From positions 3,806,001-3,870,000 of the forward strand of contig NC_081813.1 in NCBI RefSeq assembly GCF_030704535.1: a stretch of DNA of 64,000 bases. The letters run 5' to 3'. Both the position numbers and the translations under genes were made by a program. Source of the stretch: Vitis vinifera (taxonomy: Eukaryota; Streptophyta; Magnoliopsida; Vitales; Vitaceae). Under the pieces are notes generated by a model that saw only the letters and a list, made by a program, of their open reading frames with translations, was not told the origin of the DNA and did not search any database. This document shows, one piece after another, positions 48,630-59,935 of this stretch (position 1 is the first letter of the stretch; every line of letters begins with the position of its first letter).

Positions 48630-50149
48630 CAATGTTGCATTGGAGGTATATTAAGAAATATCTAAATCCTTGACGATGATAAGAATGAGATTTGACCAAT
48701 TGAGCACCTCAATGAGCAAAAGTTCCATCAAGTTCCATTAAGCTTTAATGTCAACATTTAAGTAGTTTAATTAGTTAGATAAAATTAGGTTAGACCATTT
48801 GAGCACCTTGATTAGCAAAATTTAAATCGTAGTGATTATAAGACTAAAATGAGGTTTGACTATTTGAGTATCTTGAACAAGAAAAAAATCTAAATTTAGG
48901 TTGCCTACATTTGAGTACTTTAATGAGATTATATTTTATTCATATTAATACTATGATGCAACCGCAGTAACTTTCCTCTTACGTATCATCTTTTAAATTA
49001 TATTATTTATTATTTTAGAAAGATAAAAAAAAAATAATAAGTCTTGCATTTTTGGATTTTTAATTATAATAAATTAACAAATTTCTTTCTTTTTGTTTAA
49101 TTCTTGAAGTACTGTCTAAGATTAAAAGTAAAGTTTGGGGATTCTCATTTATATTAAAATTAGTAACTAATGATACGTTATACGATTTTGAGACATATTT
49201 ACCATTTAGCCTCATGTTATATGACATGTCTATATTTCATAATTTTAAAATAATTAATTAAAAGTTTTTATTTGATGCGTGGAAACACGTGAGAACTCGA
49301 TTTGACTCCGAGCTTCCCCACCCCAACATTAGAATAGGTTTCACATTTTCATAGGAGGGCTTGACTTTGATATGATTAGCCTTTTATCCAACCAATCTAC
49401 CCAAATGGCCCCTCTATTAAATTAGATTATTTAATTGAGGTTGACAATTTTGCTTTGTATACTCTTTGTTTCAATTCTATATGCTTTCCTCGGATTTATT
49501 CTACATTTGAAAATTCAGCATCACTATAGGCTCATCTCTAGGACAAAGTAGGTATTGTTGAGTTGTTAGGGGCTAGTGACATATAAAACATATAGTGGAT
49601 AGATATTTTCATGGGAAAGTTGGGCTGTGGGCTTCCCATCCCATCATAATAGCATTTTCAAAACCCATGAATGACAAATATGACAATCAACTTTTAAGAT
49701 GAAAAGTTTTATCATTTTTGCCGACTCCATCTTTACCCAACAGCATTCCAACCTCCATATCACCTTCTCTCGTTTGGAAGCTTTCTCTCATCTTTCTTCA
49801 CTCTCGAAAACTCAAATATCTCATTTTAGTTCAGAAACCCAAATTCAAAACTCCAAAACGATGTCAAAATGCTCTTTCGGCTCGTCTAGGAGACATGGGA
49901 GTCCAAGAGAATTCAGAAAAAACGAAATGGAGCTCGGGTGGAGAGAGTGGGTACCCAAAAACCGAAACCCTAACCTCTAAATGTGTCATAGACTCACAAA
50001 TCTGTGTCCAAGATAGCTCTATTAACAAAAAAATAACATCAAACATCTCTCCTAGACCATTAAATTGGCAAAACCCTTGAAGAATCAGAGGAAATGGTGC
50101 AAAAAATGAAGCATAGGTATTGGGTCCCGACGAACCGGTTGACCCGTGA

Positions 50150-50520
50150 CTATACCTTAGGTACTACCTTAATAGCCTTAAGATACTACCTTAATCGACC
50201 TTAGGTATTACTTTAGTTAAACTTAGGTATTACCTGTGTGAAGCCTCAAAACTTTATTAATGGATATTACTTACTTCATTTATGACTTTTAGAGCATGTC
50301 ATTTTGTGATTAATTAGTGTGATTAGTTGATTCAACTTTGGTATTTTGGTAACTGTTTTTTAGGTACTACCTTAATAGCTCTAAGGTACTACCTTAATAT
50401 ATCTTAGGTATTATCTTAATCGATCTTAGGTACTACCTATGTAAAACTTAGGTACTACCTATCTGAAGTCATAGAACTTTATTTGTAGATATTACTTACT
50501 TCATTTGTGGATATGACTGT
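50150..50520. repeat. Direct repeat rich in TTAGGTACTACC
   Basis: Two copies of a roughly 150-bp block (about 50,152-50,300 and 50,362-50,520). Each is built from a short word TTAGGTA(C/T)TACCT repeated three to five times and then a shared tail (GATATTACTTACTTCATTT). Confidence 0.7.
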
Positions 50521-50909
50521 GCTACCTATCTCAAAGGGTCACAAATTTTAAAAGTGTTTCATGAAATTTGCCAAATACCTAATTTTTTTCAAAAATACTT
50601 TTTAGGTTAAGAGTGCTTCTTAAAATCACTATTAAACATACTAAAAAGTTCATTTTGTTGTGATTTTAGGAAATATTTTTAATTTTTCTAATATTTGAAA
50701 TTTTTTATCATTTAAGTATTAAAAATGTTGGAAATATCTTCTAAAATTAATTTGAAACACACTCTAATAAACACTATAAGTGATTTTTTAGATTTTTAAA
50801 AGTGTTTTATAAATTTTATCAAATATTTATTTTTTTTAAAAGTATTTTTTTTTACATTAAAAGCGTTTTCTCCTTATTAATTATACTATTCAAAATATTT
50901 AGAAAAACT

Positions 50910-50911
<2 letters not shown>

Positions 50912-50980
<69 letters not shown>
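50912..50980. repeat. Long (AT)n microsatellite
   Basis: About 34 uninterrupted AT units. Confidence 0.95.
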
Positions 50981-50983
<3 letters not shown>

Positions 50984-51570
50984 ACAGAAATAACTTTCCA
51001 TACAAAACAAGTCCTCAAAATCACATTTAATTAACAATATTTTGTATTATGTAAAATGGGATTCCTCTCTAAAAATATTTTATTTTTTAAATACTTTATT
51101 ATACAATTAAATATGCTTTAAAATTCTTCAATAATCATAAAAGTTGGGAAAATTAAAAACCTGCATCAAGTTAAAATTAATCAAGATTTGAAATTCTAAT
51201 TTATTTAGAATTATCCAATTTACATTTATAAAAAAATTAAAATTCATCTACCAGTCCTTACCTAGCAGTCTAACATTAATCATGGACAACAAAAACCAAT
51301 GGGTCAAACCGAAAATTTGATCTAATAGGGAGGGTATATTCGTCAAACTATAATTACAAAACCGTTTCGTTGCTGTTCAAAGGGGATGATAATATAATAC
51401 TGTTGGCCGGCCCCTTTCCTTTGTCTCTGTTGAAGCCTCCACAAAACTAGGGGACTTTTTATTCTTCTCTTTTTTATTTATTTTTTTCAAATCCAAAGAA
51501 ATTGGGAATTTCTAGGGTTTGATTTCAAATCTTCTCTGAAACCCTAATTTCGATTCTCTCCGTTGATTCC

Positions 51571-54500
51571 ATGGCTTCTCGTCGGCGTATGCTTCTGAAG
51601 GTCATCATCCTCGGCGATAGCGGGTGAGTTTTATAATCTCCGATCTGGTTGGTTTGTTTACTTGTTCTCGGTTTGATTGGTGAGTATTTAGGGAGAGAAA
51701 GTGGAAGGAACTTTTGCGTCTTTTTTATTATGTTGGTTTGGTTTGGTTTTGTGAACAATGAGGAGGTTAGGTTTCGAATAGATAGGAGTTTTTTTTTTTT
51801 CTTTTTTTTTTTGGGGCTAAATAATGCTGAAACAAAAAATTTAGGATTTTGATCGCCATAACCTAATCGTAGGGATATAAGTTACCTTCGGTTTGGAAAA
51901 TGGGGTAAACGGAAAGAAAAGATAGGAAAATTTTGATTTTCTATGATCTCATGTTGTTTTTTATGCTAAAAAATGAAAAATTGTTCTAAATAAGCCAAAT
52001 GTTTCTCATAGTGTTGATTGCAACCGGACTGAAGAACTGTGACAGAGAATTTTCGAACTTTTGGCTTTGATGAGTGCTAGTGTTACTGTTTGTTTAGTTA
52101 ATTATGTGGATTTGTATGCTGACATGTCCTTGTTTGATCTTTTGTAGGGTTGGGAAGACATCGCTTATGAATCAGTAAGTCTATACCCTAGATCTTCAAT
52201 TTTGTTTTAGACTTTTGCTTGTTTATTTGATAGTTACTCTATTTGACTTTTGTTAACTGTTGTGTTTAGATATGTGAATCGAAAATTTAGTAATCAGTAC
52301 AAAGCAACCATTGGAGCAGATTTCCTGACAAAGGAAGTTCAGTTTGAAGATAGATTGTTCACATTGCAGGTGAGAGCTGTAATCATATTATTTGGATTTG
52401 AACTTCTTCATTTTATTTAATTACTTGATTGCTTCTACCTATGATGGCATTTATGTTTCATGTTATTCAGTAGCATAAGTTAATGTTATTTAGTTCCTCG
52501 ATTGATTCTGCAAGTTCACCAGTGATAGCGTTAATGTAATGTTATTCAATGGTACACTGTAAAAATTATGTGGCTGAATATGAATTTTCTGTGAACAATT
52601 ATGTTACAAAACTTTTGCCTTAATTTTGATGCGTTTTTTAATTATAAATAAATAAATATTAGTGAGCCCATTATACAGCCTAAGAATTTGTGCTTTTTTT
52701 TAAAAAAAAAAAAAAGTTGCAGTCTTAGTTGCTTTAGGTGTGATATCTTATGATTGCAAAACGTTGGTTGTTGAGTTACCTTCAGAAATCTGAGGGAATA
52801 TGCTTCATAGAAATACCTGAACATGTTCCATTCACCAGAAGTTTATAAAGATGGCATTATGGCAATGGTACATGTAAATAATTGGTGGTTGTCTGTTGTC
52901 AGTTATTATTCTTTAGGGATTTTCCTTTCAGTTATTAGTCTTTAGGGATTTCCAGGTAAGGTTGCTGGTTTGCTAGATGGTTTGACGGATTTGGAGGGAT
53001 GAGAAAATTTCTAATGTCTACCAAGATCTTCATTTGTCTTTTTCATGTGGATTATTAAAATAACAAGAAGCTTTCTATAGTGAAAAGGAAAAAAAGGTTC
53101 ACTAAAATCTAGCATTTAAACTGGAAAAGTTTGATATTATGCTATTGCTTGACTCTAAAAGAGAACTATGATGTTTTAAAAAAATAAAGGAAAAATCCAC
53201 TTACATTTCTATATGGAAATTTATAGAACAAATACCTTTGGGAACTTTAAAAAAGAAAAAAGAAAAACTTTTATTGTGGCTTGTTAGTTTTATCTTTTTC
53301 TCATCATGTAGCAATACAGGAGATTGTTATGTAAAACCATCATGGACATGAGATCATTTAAGTTATAAGCATTAGGGATAAAGATTTTAAAGGGATTAAG
53401 GATTTGTAGTTATGCTCATTTTATGCATTAATACCGATCTCTAAGGAAAAATTTGTTAGATGGATGTATTTATTGTTTAGATGTCTTGGCATGGGGGAGT
53501 AATCATCAACCAAAACAATCATGAGTATGGAGGGGAGTAAGTTATTTTCTTGACACCTAATGATATGCAAAAAGATTTGATTAATGGATCTTCAAATGTG
53601 AGAGCCATAGTCATTAAAAACTTAAGATACAATGATAAGGTACATTTTTTTATATAAGTTGGTACATATTGCCATTTCAAATCTCATCTTAGTGTACATT
53701 ACAATACATGATATTATAGTTGATACAATCATACAAAGATATACACATCTTTAATTCTTTTTTGTAGTTTCAAATAAAAATTATTTTGATTTTTTTTTTC
53801 TTCTTGTAACACTTAGTATATCAATTGTATAAAATGTACTTTTAGGGTTAGAAATTGATCATGCAATGGAAAGAGAAATGTAAAATAATATTCCATGAAA
53901 AAGCTATATACTTGTTATTAAAGGCACATGTGAAATATTGAAAGTGTATACTTCCTTTGATACTAAGGGTGCAACCCTTTCATTGGCGCTCTTTCAATAG
54001 ATTTTCTCTTTGCTTATAAAAATATATTAAAAGTGAAGTAAATTTATTCTTGTGATGGAGATACCTGAGAAATGTCATTTTAGTGATTTTAAATGTTGAC
54101 AATCAAAATGATGTTGAGTGGAAACTTTTACAAAATATATATTTTTTCTTCATAGGAGAGGGAATAATGACAAACATGGAAAGCTGAAACTTTGGCGATG
54201 ACAATAAAGATATACGTATTAACAAAACAAGAATTTAGATCTAAATATTATTGCTAAAAATCCAAAAAGTTTATTTTTGTGGATTATTTTAGGAACCTGT
54301 TTATTGAACTTATATTTTGTTTAACTAATTTAGGACTCTAGTGTCCAATGTTTTTGTATGATATGATATAGTCAACTCTTTATGTCCTTGTATCTCTCAT
54401 AAAATTGGTTATATTATTCTATGCTTCATGGTTCCAGTGTATATGTGTTTCATATGTGGATGCATATATTTTTTTCCTATTTATTCTCATTATGTAGAAA

Positions 54501-56839
54501 TTTAATATACACAAGACAACACAATAAATGAGATGAAAAAATAGAATAACAATACATGATATGGTTTACAAATTAACTGTGATTAGAGCTATTGTGTATT
54601 GGTGATGAAAGGGCCTCACTAATTACCTATTATTGCACCACAACTAAATTATTTCATTACCATGTGTCCGTCTCCTTGTTTCTAAATAAAGTTTTTCCAT
54701 ATATTGTAACATCATTTTTTGATAGGACATATATTGTAACATCATATTGCAGTGATAATTTTAACATTTAACTGGAGTAAAACTCATTGTCTAGAAGCAT
54801 CAAAGGAGAACATGTAATTAAAACCTTATGTGCTCCTGTGTGAAATCATAACTTGGTTATCTTGATTGTATTCCAATGTAACTAACTAGTTGCAACTGGC
54901 ATATCACACAGGTGTTTTACATGGGATTCACTTGAACTGTGATATTCAGTGTTTGGTCAAAACAGTAGTTTTTTAGAGATATTTATAACACTATTCCAGA
55001 AGACTGATCACAAACTTCAAACAACTTTTGGATTGTAACGTTGTGTGGTGTCTTTTTCTTTTCTTTTTTTATTATTTAATTTTCAATTTGTCATGTTTCT
55101 ATCCCTATAATACATGAAAGCATTGATGTGAAGTTTGGCCGCTGACCATAAAGTATGAATCCATTTTGTGGTGTCTAATACTTGAACTGTTAATGCCACG
55201 TTGAAGTGAGCAAATATCTTTCATTTAATGGCATAGAAGCTTGTTGAAAACTGAATGGTTTTTCTTTAGCTGACGGAAATGATTTGTTTACAATTATTTA
55301 AGGACAACATTCTGTTTTTATATATTCAGATATGGGACACAGCTGGACAAGAAAGGTTCCAAAGCCTTGGTGTGGCTTTTTATCGTGGTGCAGACTGCTG
55401 TGTTCTTGTGTATGATGTGAATGTGATGAAATCATTTGATAATCTTAACAACTGGCGAGAAGAGTTTCTGATTCAGGTAATTTTCTTTCATACTCTCTTC
55501 TGAGAATCCTCCCCATTTTATAGAACCAATGACTGAAACTTGTCTTTTGTGGTTTTGGTGTTCAGGCCAGCCCATCTGACCCTGAAAATTTTCCATTTGT
55601 TGTATTGGGGAACAAGATAGATGTTGATGGTGGCAATAGTCGCGTGGTAAGATGGTTTTTCATCCCCTATTTGTAAATTTTATAGACTTCCTAGAATCAT
55701 CCGGGCTAAAAGGTGCTCTGGTTTTTTTGGGATGTATGTGTAGCTGTTTTTCCCATTAACATCGGGGCTCATGGATCTTATGTTTTGGTTTCAGGTGTCT
55801 GAGAAGAAAGCAAAGGCATGGTGTGCCTCCAAGGGCAACATTCCTTACTTTGAGACCTCTGCCAAAGAAGGGTTTAATGTGGAAGCTGCTTTTCAGTGTA
55901 TAGCCAAAAATGCTCTCAAGAATGAACCTGAAGAAGAAATGTGAGTTTGATTTTTCTCCCTTTTTCTAATAGGATGAAAATTGAGTAGTTTTTATACACC
56001 TGAATTTTATTCTGTTGGTGATTCTGTGGTTATAACTGGTTAAACTGTATTAATTAGAGGTTTTGAGAAGAACAGTGTTTAAGAGGGACTACACTGCTTT
56101 TGCCCTAGGAGGTGGCTCCTATTGAGAGGGAGGGCACTTGGGGTGTGGAAGGAGGGAGGGAAAGCAGTGGCCTTCCCTTTTCTTACCATAGAGTTGAGAT
56201 ATATCTATGTCCAGTTCGGTTTTGCCCACAAGTGCAGGACCATCAAACTGTTCAAATACGATGGCCAAAGTATGGAGCAGAAATGGTCTCCCACCTAAGA
56301 AAGAGCTCGTATAATGTTTTTTCATTAATTGGTGGTGGCTGCACAAATAGTAATTGAAATGCAATTGTAGTTAGTAACTTGTTGTAGCAGGGCTATTTTC
56401 TGAATAAAGGAATTCCAGACATTGTTTTAGAACCCACTCCTGTTATTTTATCATGAAGAATCAAATTTGTGCTTTGGAGCTGCTACATTGCACTCTTGTT
56501 AAGAATTAAAAAATTTAGAGTGCATTTGGAAGTGATTCTAAAAATTGTTTCTAACATTTCACTTAAATGATGAAAACTTTTAAGTATTAAAAATATTAAA
56601 AACATTTTTTAGAATCATTACCAAACAGTGCACCATCACTTCGAATTGTACCTTTCCATTAAGGTTCTCTAAATATTTAATACATAAATTTTGGTGGGGA
56701 TTTACAGCTTTATGGAGTAACCAACTGATTTTTTTTCAATGTTTGGTGTTTTTTGGTTGATGATGGAAGATATCTTCCGGACACCATTGATGTTGCGAGT
56801 GGAGGGCGGCAGCAAAGATCATCAGGATGTGAATGCTAA
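51571..56839 (+). CDS. RABG3: Rab7 small GTPase (RABG3 type)
   Basis: Seven exons: 51571-51623, 52148-52174, 52270-52369, 55330-55476, 55566-55646, 55795-55940 and 56770-56839, giving 207 aa in frame. All Rab motifs are present: the P-loop GDSGVGKT (split by intron 1), switch I with [32 protein letters not shown], and a C-terminal Cys-x-Cys (SSGCEC) for geranylgeranylation. The [20 protein letters not shown] wording is Rab7. Plant RABG3 proteins control traffic from late endosomes to the vacuole. The 5' leader has a telo-box (AAACCCTAA, 51,539-51,547) as in many housekeeping genes. Exon 2 is only 27 bp. Intron 3 is about 3 kb of AT-rich DNA with no second gene. The last exon lies about 830 bp after exon 6 and encodes the tail [17 protein letters not shown]. 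Confidence 0.96.
56517..56632. mobile_element. Single hairpin MITE of the AGAGTG family in Rab7 intron 6
   Basis: AGAGTGCATTTGGAAGTGATT at the left pairs with AATCATTACCAAACAGTGCAC at the right. It is about 116 bp and the same family as the 122-bp array at 6,563-7,050. Confidence 0.6.
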
Positions 56840-57336
56840 GGAGGAGTTCCCTGGACTGGGAATGAGAACTGTCATCCACGTCTCCCCAATTCGTTCCTGC
56901 AGCAGTAACAATAATAATAATAAAAATGTCGTCAAGGGTTACGAAAGTTGCAATGTGTATTATATAAGTGGGCAGGGGAAGGAACTACTGCTTGATTTTT
57001 ATATTCCAGTTGTGTTTTTTCCGTCCTTGCATGTATTCCATTTTCTTGTACTGTGGTTTCATCCCTTTGAATGCTATCTTGTGCGCCTAGTAGATGAACT
57101 CCCACTCTTTGCTTTCTTCCTCTCTTCTGCAATTGTTCCACAAAAAGCCTCATCCTGCAACTCACGCTTATTTGTTTGCCTTTTAAGATAAAGCAAAGTA
57201 AAAATTATTTTTAAATGAAAAAAATATATATTTTTATATTTTTTCTGAAAATGAATCATACTCTACCACAAATTTTCAATAATGTAATTTTAACGGAAGG
57301 CCCACTATTGGTTCCTATAATTTGATAACCCAAATG

Positions 57337-57462
57337 GAAACGACGTCGTTTTTGCCAGGTGGACAGAACAAGGCACGTTTCAGTCTGCAGAAAGGTTGGA
57401 TTCACCCATTCTGCAACGATACACGGATAAACGAACCCTCTTCGTTTCTAGGGTTAGGGTTT
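57337..57462 (+). promoter_or_regulatory. Promoter elements of the 57,473 gene: CGACGTCG motif and telo-box
   Basis: GAAACGACGTCGTTTTT lies at about 57,337-57,353, and TAGGGTTAGGGTTT, a double inverted telo-box, ends about 10 bp before the start codon. Both are common in plant promoters or leaders of broadly expressed genes. The function here is inferred. Confidence 0.5.
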
Positions 57463-57472
57463 GGGAATCAAA

Positions 57473-57988
57473 ATGGAAGCTGCGAGAGGAGAAAAAGATG
57501 GTGGATTGCTACGCACACTTCGACCACCGCGTCTCGAAGACGCCGGTCTGGAAGACTGCGCCCTCCCTCCTGATTCCATCAAAGAAGCCTTCCTCAAAGC
57601 TGCCACCGCCGTCCGATCACGGGCCGGCTCAATCCTCACTACCGATAACGACGAGGACGATGATGACTGCCTGAATGGCCCATGGCCCACCGCCACAGGC
57701 AAGTCCGACTCTCTGCCCGGAATCTCGCCGGAAGGGGAAACCCCAGGCGCTTGTGGCAACCAGAAAGGGGGAGGCATCCCGGGGGTGATGGGAGACGAGG
57801 TGGGTGCCGGCGTCACCGATGCGACAAAGGCGGAGGAGAAGTCAGATAAGGTAGTGGGAGGTGAGTTGCGGGAGGAAGGAAAGGAATGTGTGGATGCATT
57901 GCAGGGTCTGAAGATCGGAGAGAAGGGTAAAAGCGGAGTGGAGGAGGAAGAACCTGATAAACCCGTACTAGGGGCAGACTTGATGTGA
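57473..57988 (+). CDS. Unrecognised acidic plant protein, single exon
   Basis: This is a 171-aa open frame from the ATG at 57,473 (MEAARGEKDGGLLRT) to a TGA at 57,986. The N-terminal third looks conserved in character: LRPPRLEDAGLEDCALPP, then IKEAFLKAATAVRSRAGS, an acidic DNDEDDDD run and LNGPWP. The rest is Gly/Glu/Lys-rich and probably disordered, ending EEEEPDKPVLGADLM. No membrane span, signal peptide or known catalytic motif is seen. The base composition is far richer in GC than the flanks, and a CGACGTCG motif plus telo-box precede it, which argues for a real gene. I recall similar uncharacterised plant proteins but cannot name a family. It starts about 630 bp after the Rab7 stop on the same strand. 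A long antisense frame overlaps it and is a shadow. Confidence 0.75.
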   Translation: MEAARGEKDGGLLRTLRPPRLEDAGLEDCALPPDSIKEAFLKAATAVRSRAGSILTTDNDEDDDDCLNGPWPTATGKSDSLPGISPEGETPGACGNQKGGGIPGVMGDEVGAGVTDATKAEEKSDKVVGGELREEGKECVDALQGLKIGEKGKSGVEEEEPDKPVLGADLM

Positions 57989-59618
57989 AATTCTAGACTC
58001 TCCAATCGTGGAGAGGAGGGGGGTGATGGTTTCTGCTATGGTTTTCTTTGGGGCAAAGGAATTTGGTGCGTATTATGATGAGATTTTGAGGCTTTTGTTG
58101 TATTATTTTCCTTGTTTTGGGTTATGATTTATTGTCAGGGCTATACATATATATATATATGAAATAATTTGATCTTAAATGAGTGAAAGTATTTAAAGTT
58201 TACTCTTAGATAGAAAGTGCTGCCTTGGTTGTCATGTAGTGTAATATACTAATCTCTACATAACCATGATTCTTCATATGAAAGCAATCTTTCATAAACA
58301 TATTCATATATATTCAGTGTCTTTTTGATGATTTTTTTTTTTTTTTAATTCTTTCTAATGCACAAAATTTTGTTTATATACACACAAGTGCGAAATTTAC
58401 TTGGTCTCACTCGAGTGAGAACGAGGATCACTTTGGAACTATGGGAGAATGGGCATACGATACAACCAACTATTTAGTCTAATTTGATCAACCAATCGTA
58501 GAATCCTTTGAGATAAAAGATATTTTTTTTCAATTTGATTGAAGATTTCAAAAAAACAAATATAATGAAGTCATACAAAACTAGATTCTACATAAATGAT
58601 ACTACCAACTCTAGTAAATGCAAAAGAAATTTGTCAAATTTTAAAGGCACTTACAAAAATTGGTCTCACATTAAAATTATGAATGAAAGTCATGTGAAAT
58701 ATCTTTACAATATTTTTATTTTTTATAATAAAAGAAAAACATATATTGAAAATACTTTCGACTTTCTCCTTTAGGTTGCATCATATCATTATAAAATCTA
58801 TTAAGTTATATGTTGTTGTGAACTAGAAATTCGTTGACCTAAAGATGGTTATGTTTTGGTATGATTGATTAGGTCCCCCGAGATCTTCAAAGATTGTTAT
58901 CTTTACAATATTCCATCTTTTAATAATTGCAGTGAATTGAATATTCCTTAGTTAGGTTTTTCCTATATAAGTTTTTTTATTGAGCATATTCTTTTAATGC
59001 GTTGGACATGCGAAGGGCGATATTGTAAATACGATGGGGAATAAGCATCACATTAAAATTGATAAATGAAGAGTATGAATTAAAGTTCATTCATGGACTT
59101 CCATTTGCTCATCTTAAAGAGGAGTATTAAATGAAATTCATTTGTGAAGCTTATAAAAAAACTTATCATCCTTTGTGTAGTTATTTGTATGTTCTCTTGG
59201 CTTGTATAACTTTACGTCTTTTTTTTTTAATAATAATAATAATATATAGAATTATTTAATTAAAATGGATAAAATGATCCCAAATTTGCAAATCTCTCTT
59301 TCATGTTTGAACTTGAAAAGTAGCTATTTTTTTTACATAAATTCCATTCAACATTTTGATTATTTACATATAAGATTCATAAGAGTTATATTTACAAGAA
59401 AAAGACAAGTGTATTTTTATAAAAAATGAGTATTTTTGTGAAACCAAATATCGGGTAATCTCAATTTTAATGATAATAAAATAATGTTTGAATTTAATGA
59501 TTATATTCAAGTTTGATAGGCAAAATGATCCCCTTGGAGCCATTAATGAGAAGATATATGGAGTAAACAAGGAAGTCGAGAAGAATGAAGAAAAGGTTTA
59601 TTAAGTTTATCATTAGAA

Positions 59619-59935
59619 TATTTTATGTAAGATAGTAAGTGTATTAAGTTAAGATTTGCATATTTTTGTTAATCACCAAAATATTCGTTCATAATTTTTA
59701 AATTGGTTTTATATTTTTATAATTTAGATGAAAATTATTCACGATGGAAAGACCTACTTAGCCTAGCACTAAAACATCAATTCATAAGTTTTATGTAAGA
59801 TGACAAGTGCATTGAGTTAAGATTGCATATTTTTTTATAAGCATCAAGACAATCATCCATAAGTTTTTAATTGGTTTTATACTTCTATCATTTGGATGAA
59901 AAATATTTTGAGGATGGAGAAACCTACTTAGCCTA
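59619..59935. repeat. Direct repeat, two copies about 147 bp, 170 bp apart
   Basis: Both copies run from TTTTATGTAAGAT(A/G) to ACCTACTTAGCCTA, with shared inner words (AATTGGTTTTATA, TTAAGATT). Starts lie at about 59,619 and 59,789. Confidence 0.65.

Larger units (their letters stand above)
46273..51570. other. Intergenic region, repeat-rich, no gene supported
   Basis: This is the 3' flank of PERK, then an inverted-repeat element at 47,393-48,200, a nested hairpin element at 48,355-48,629, three weak tandem repeats of about 70-115 bp (GAGGTTTGACCATTTGAGCACC-like) at 48,680-48,890, a moderately GC stretch at 49,700-50,080 without a convincing gene, the TTAGGTACTACC repeat at 50,150-50,520, hairpin-family DNA at 50,600-50,775, and a long AT microsatellite at 50,912-50,980. 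Confidence 0.5.

Noticed and set aside
49699-50080. Overlapping 93- and 120-residue plus-strand frames
   Set aside because: Neither resembles a known protein, the two compete in overlapping frames, and no splice partners are seen.
52370-55329. Hidden gene in the 3-kb Rab7 intron
   Set aside because: Only short AT-rich frames are present, and no coding signal is seen on either strand.
57454-58005. 183-residue minus-strand frame
   Set aside because: It is antisense to the 57,473 gene in GC-rich DNA. The sense frame has a good start context and protein-like conserved block.
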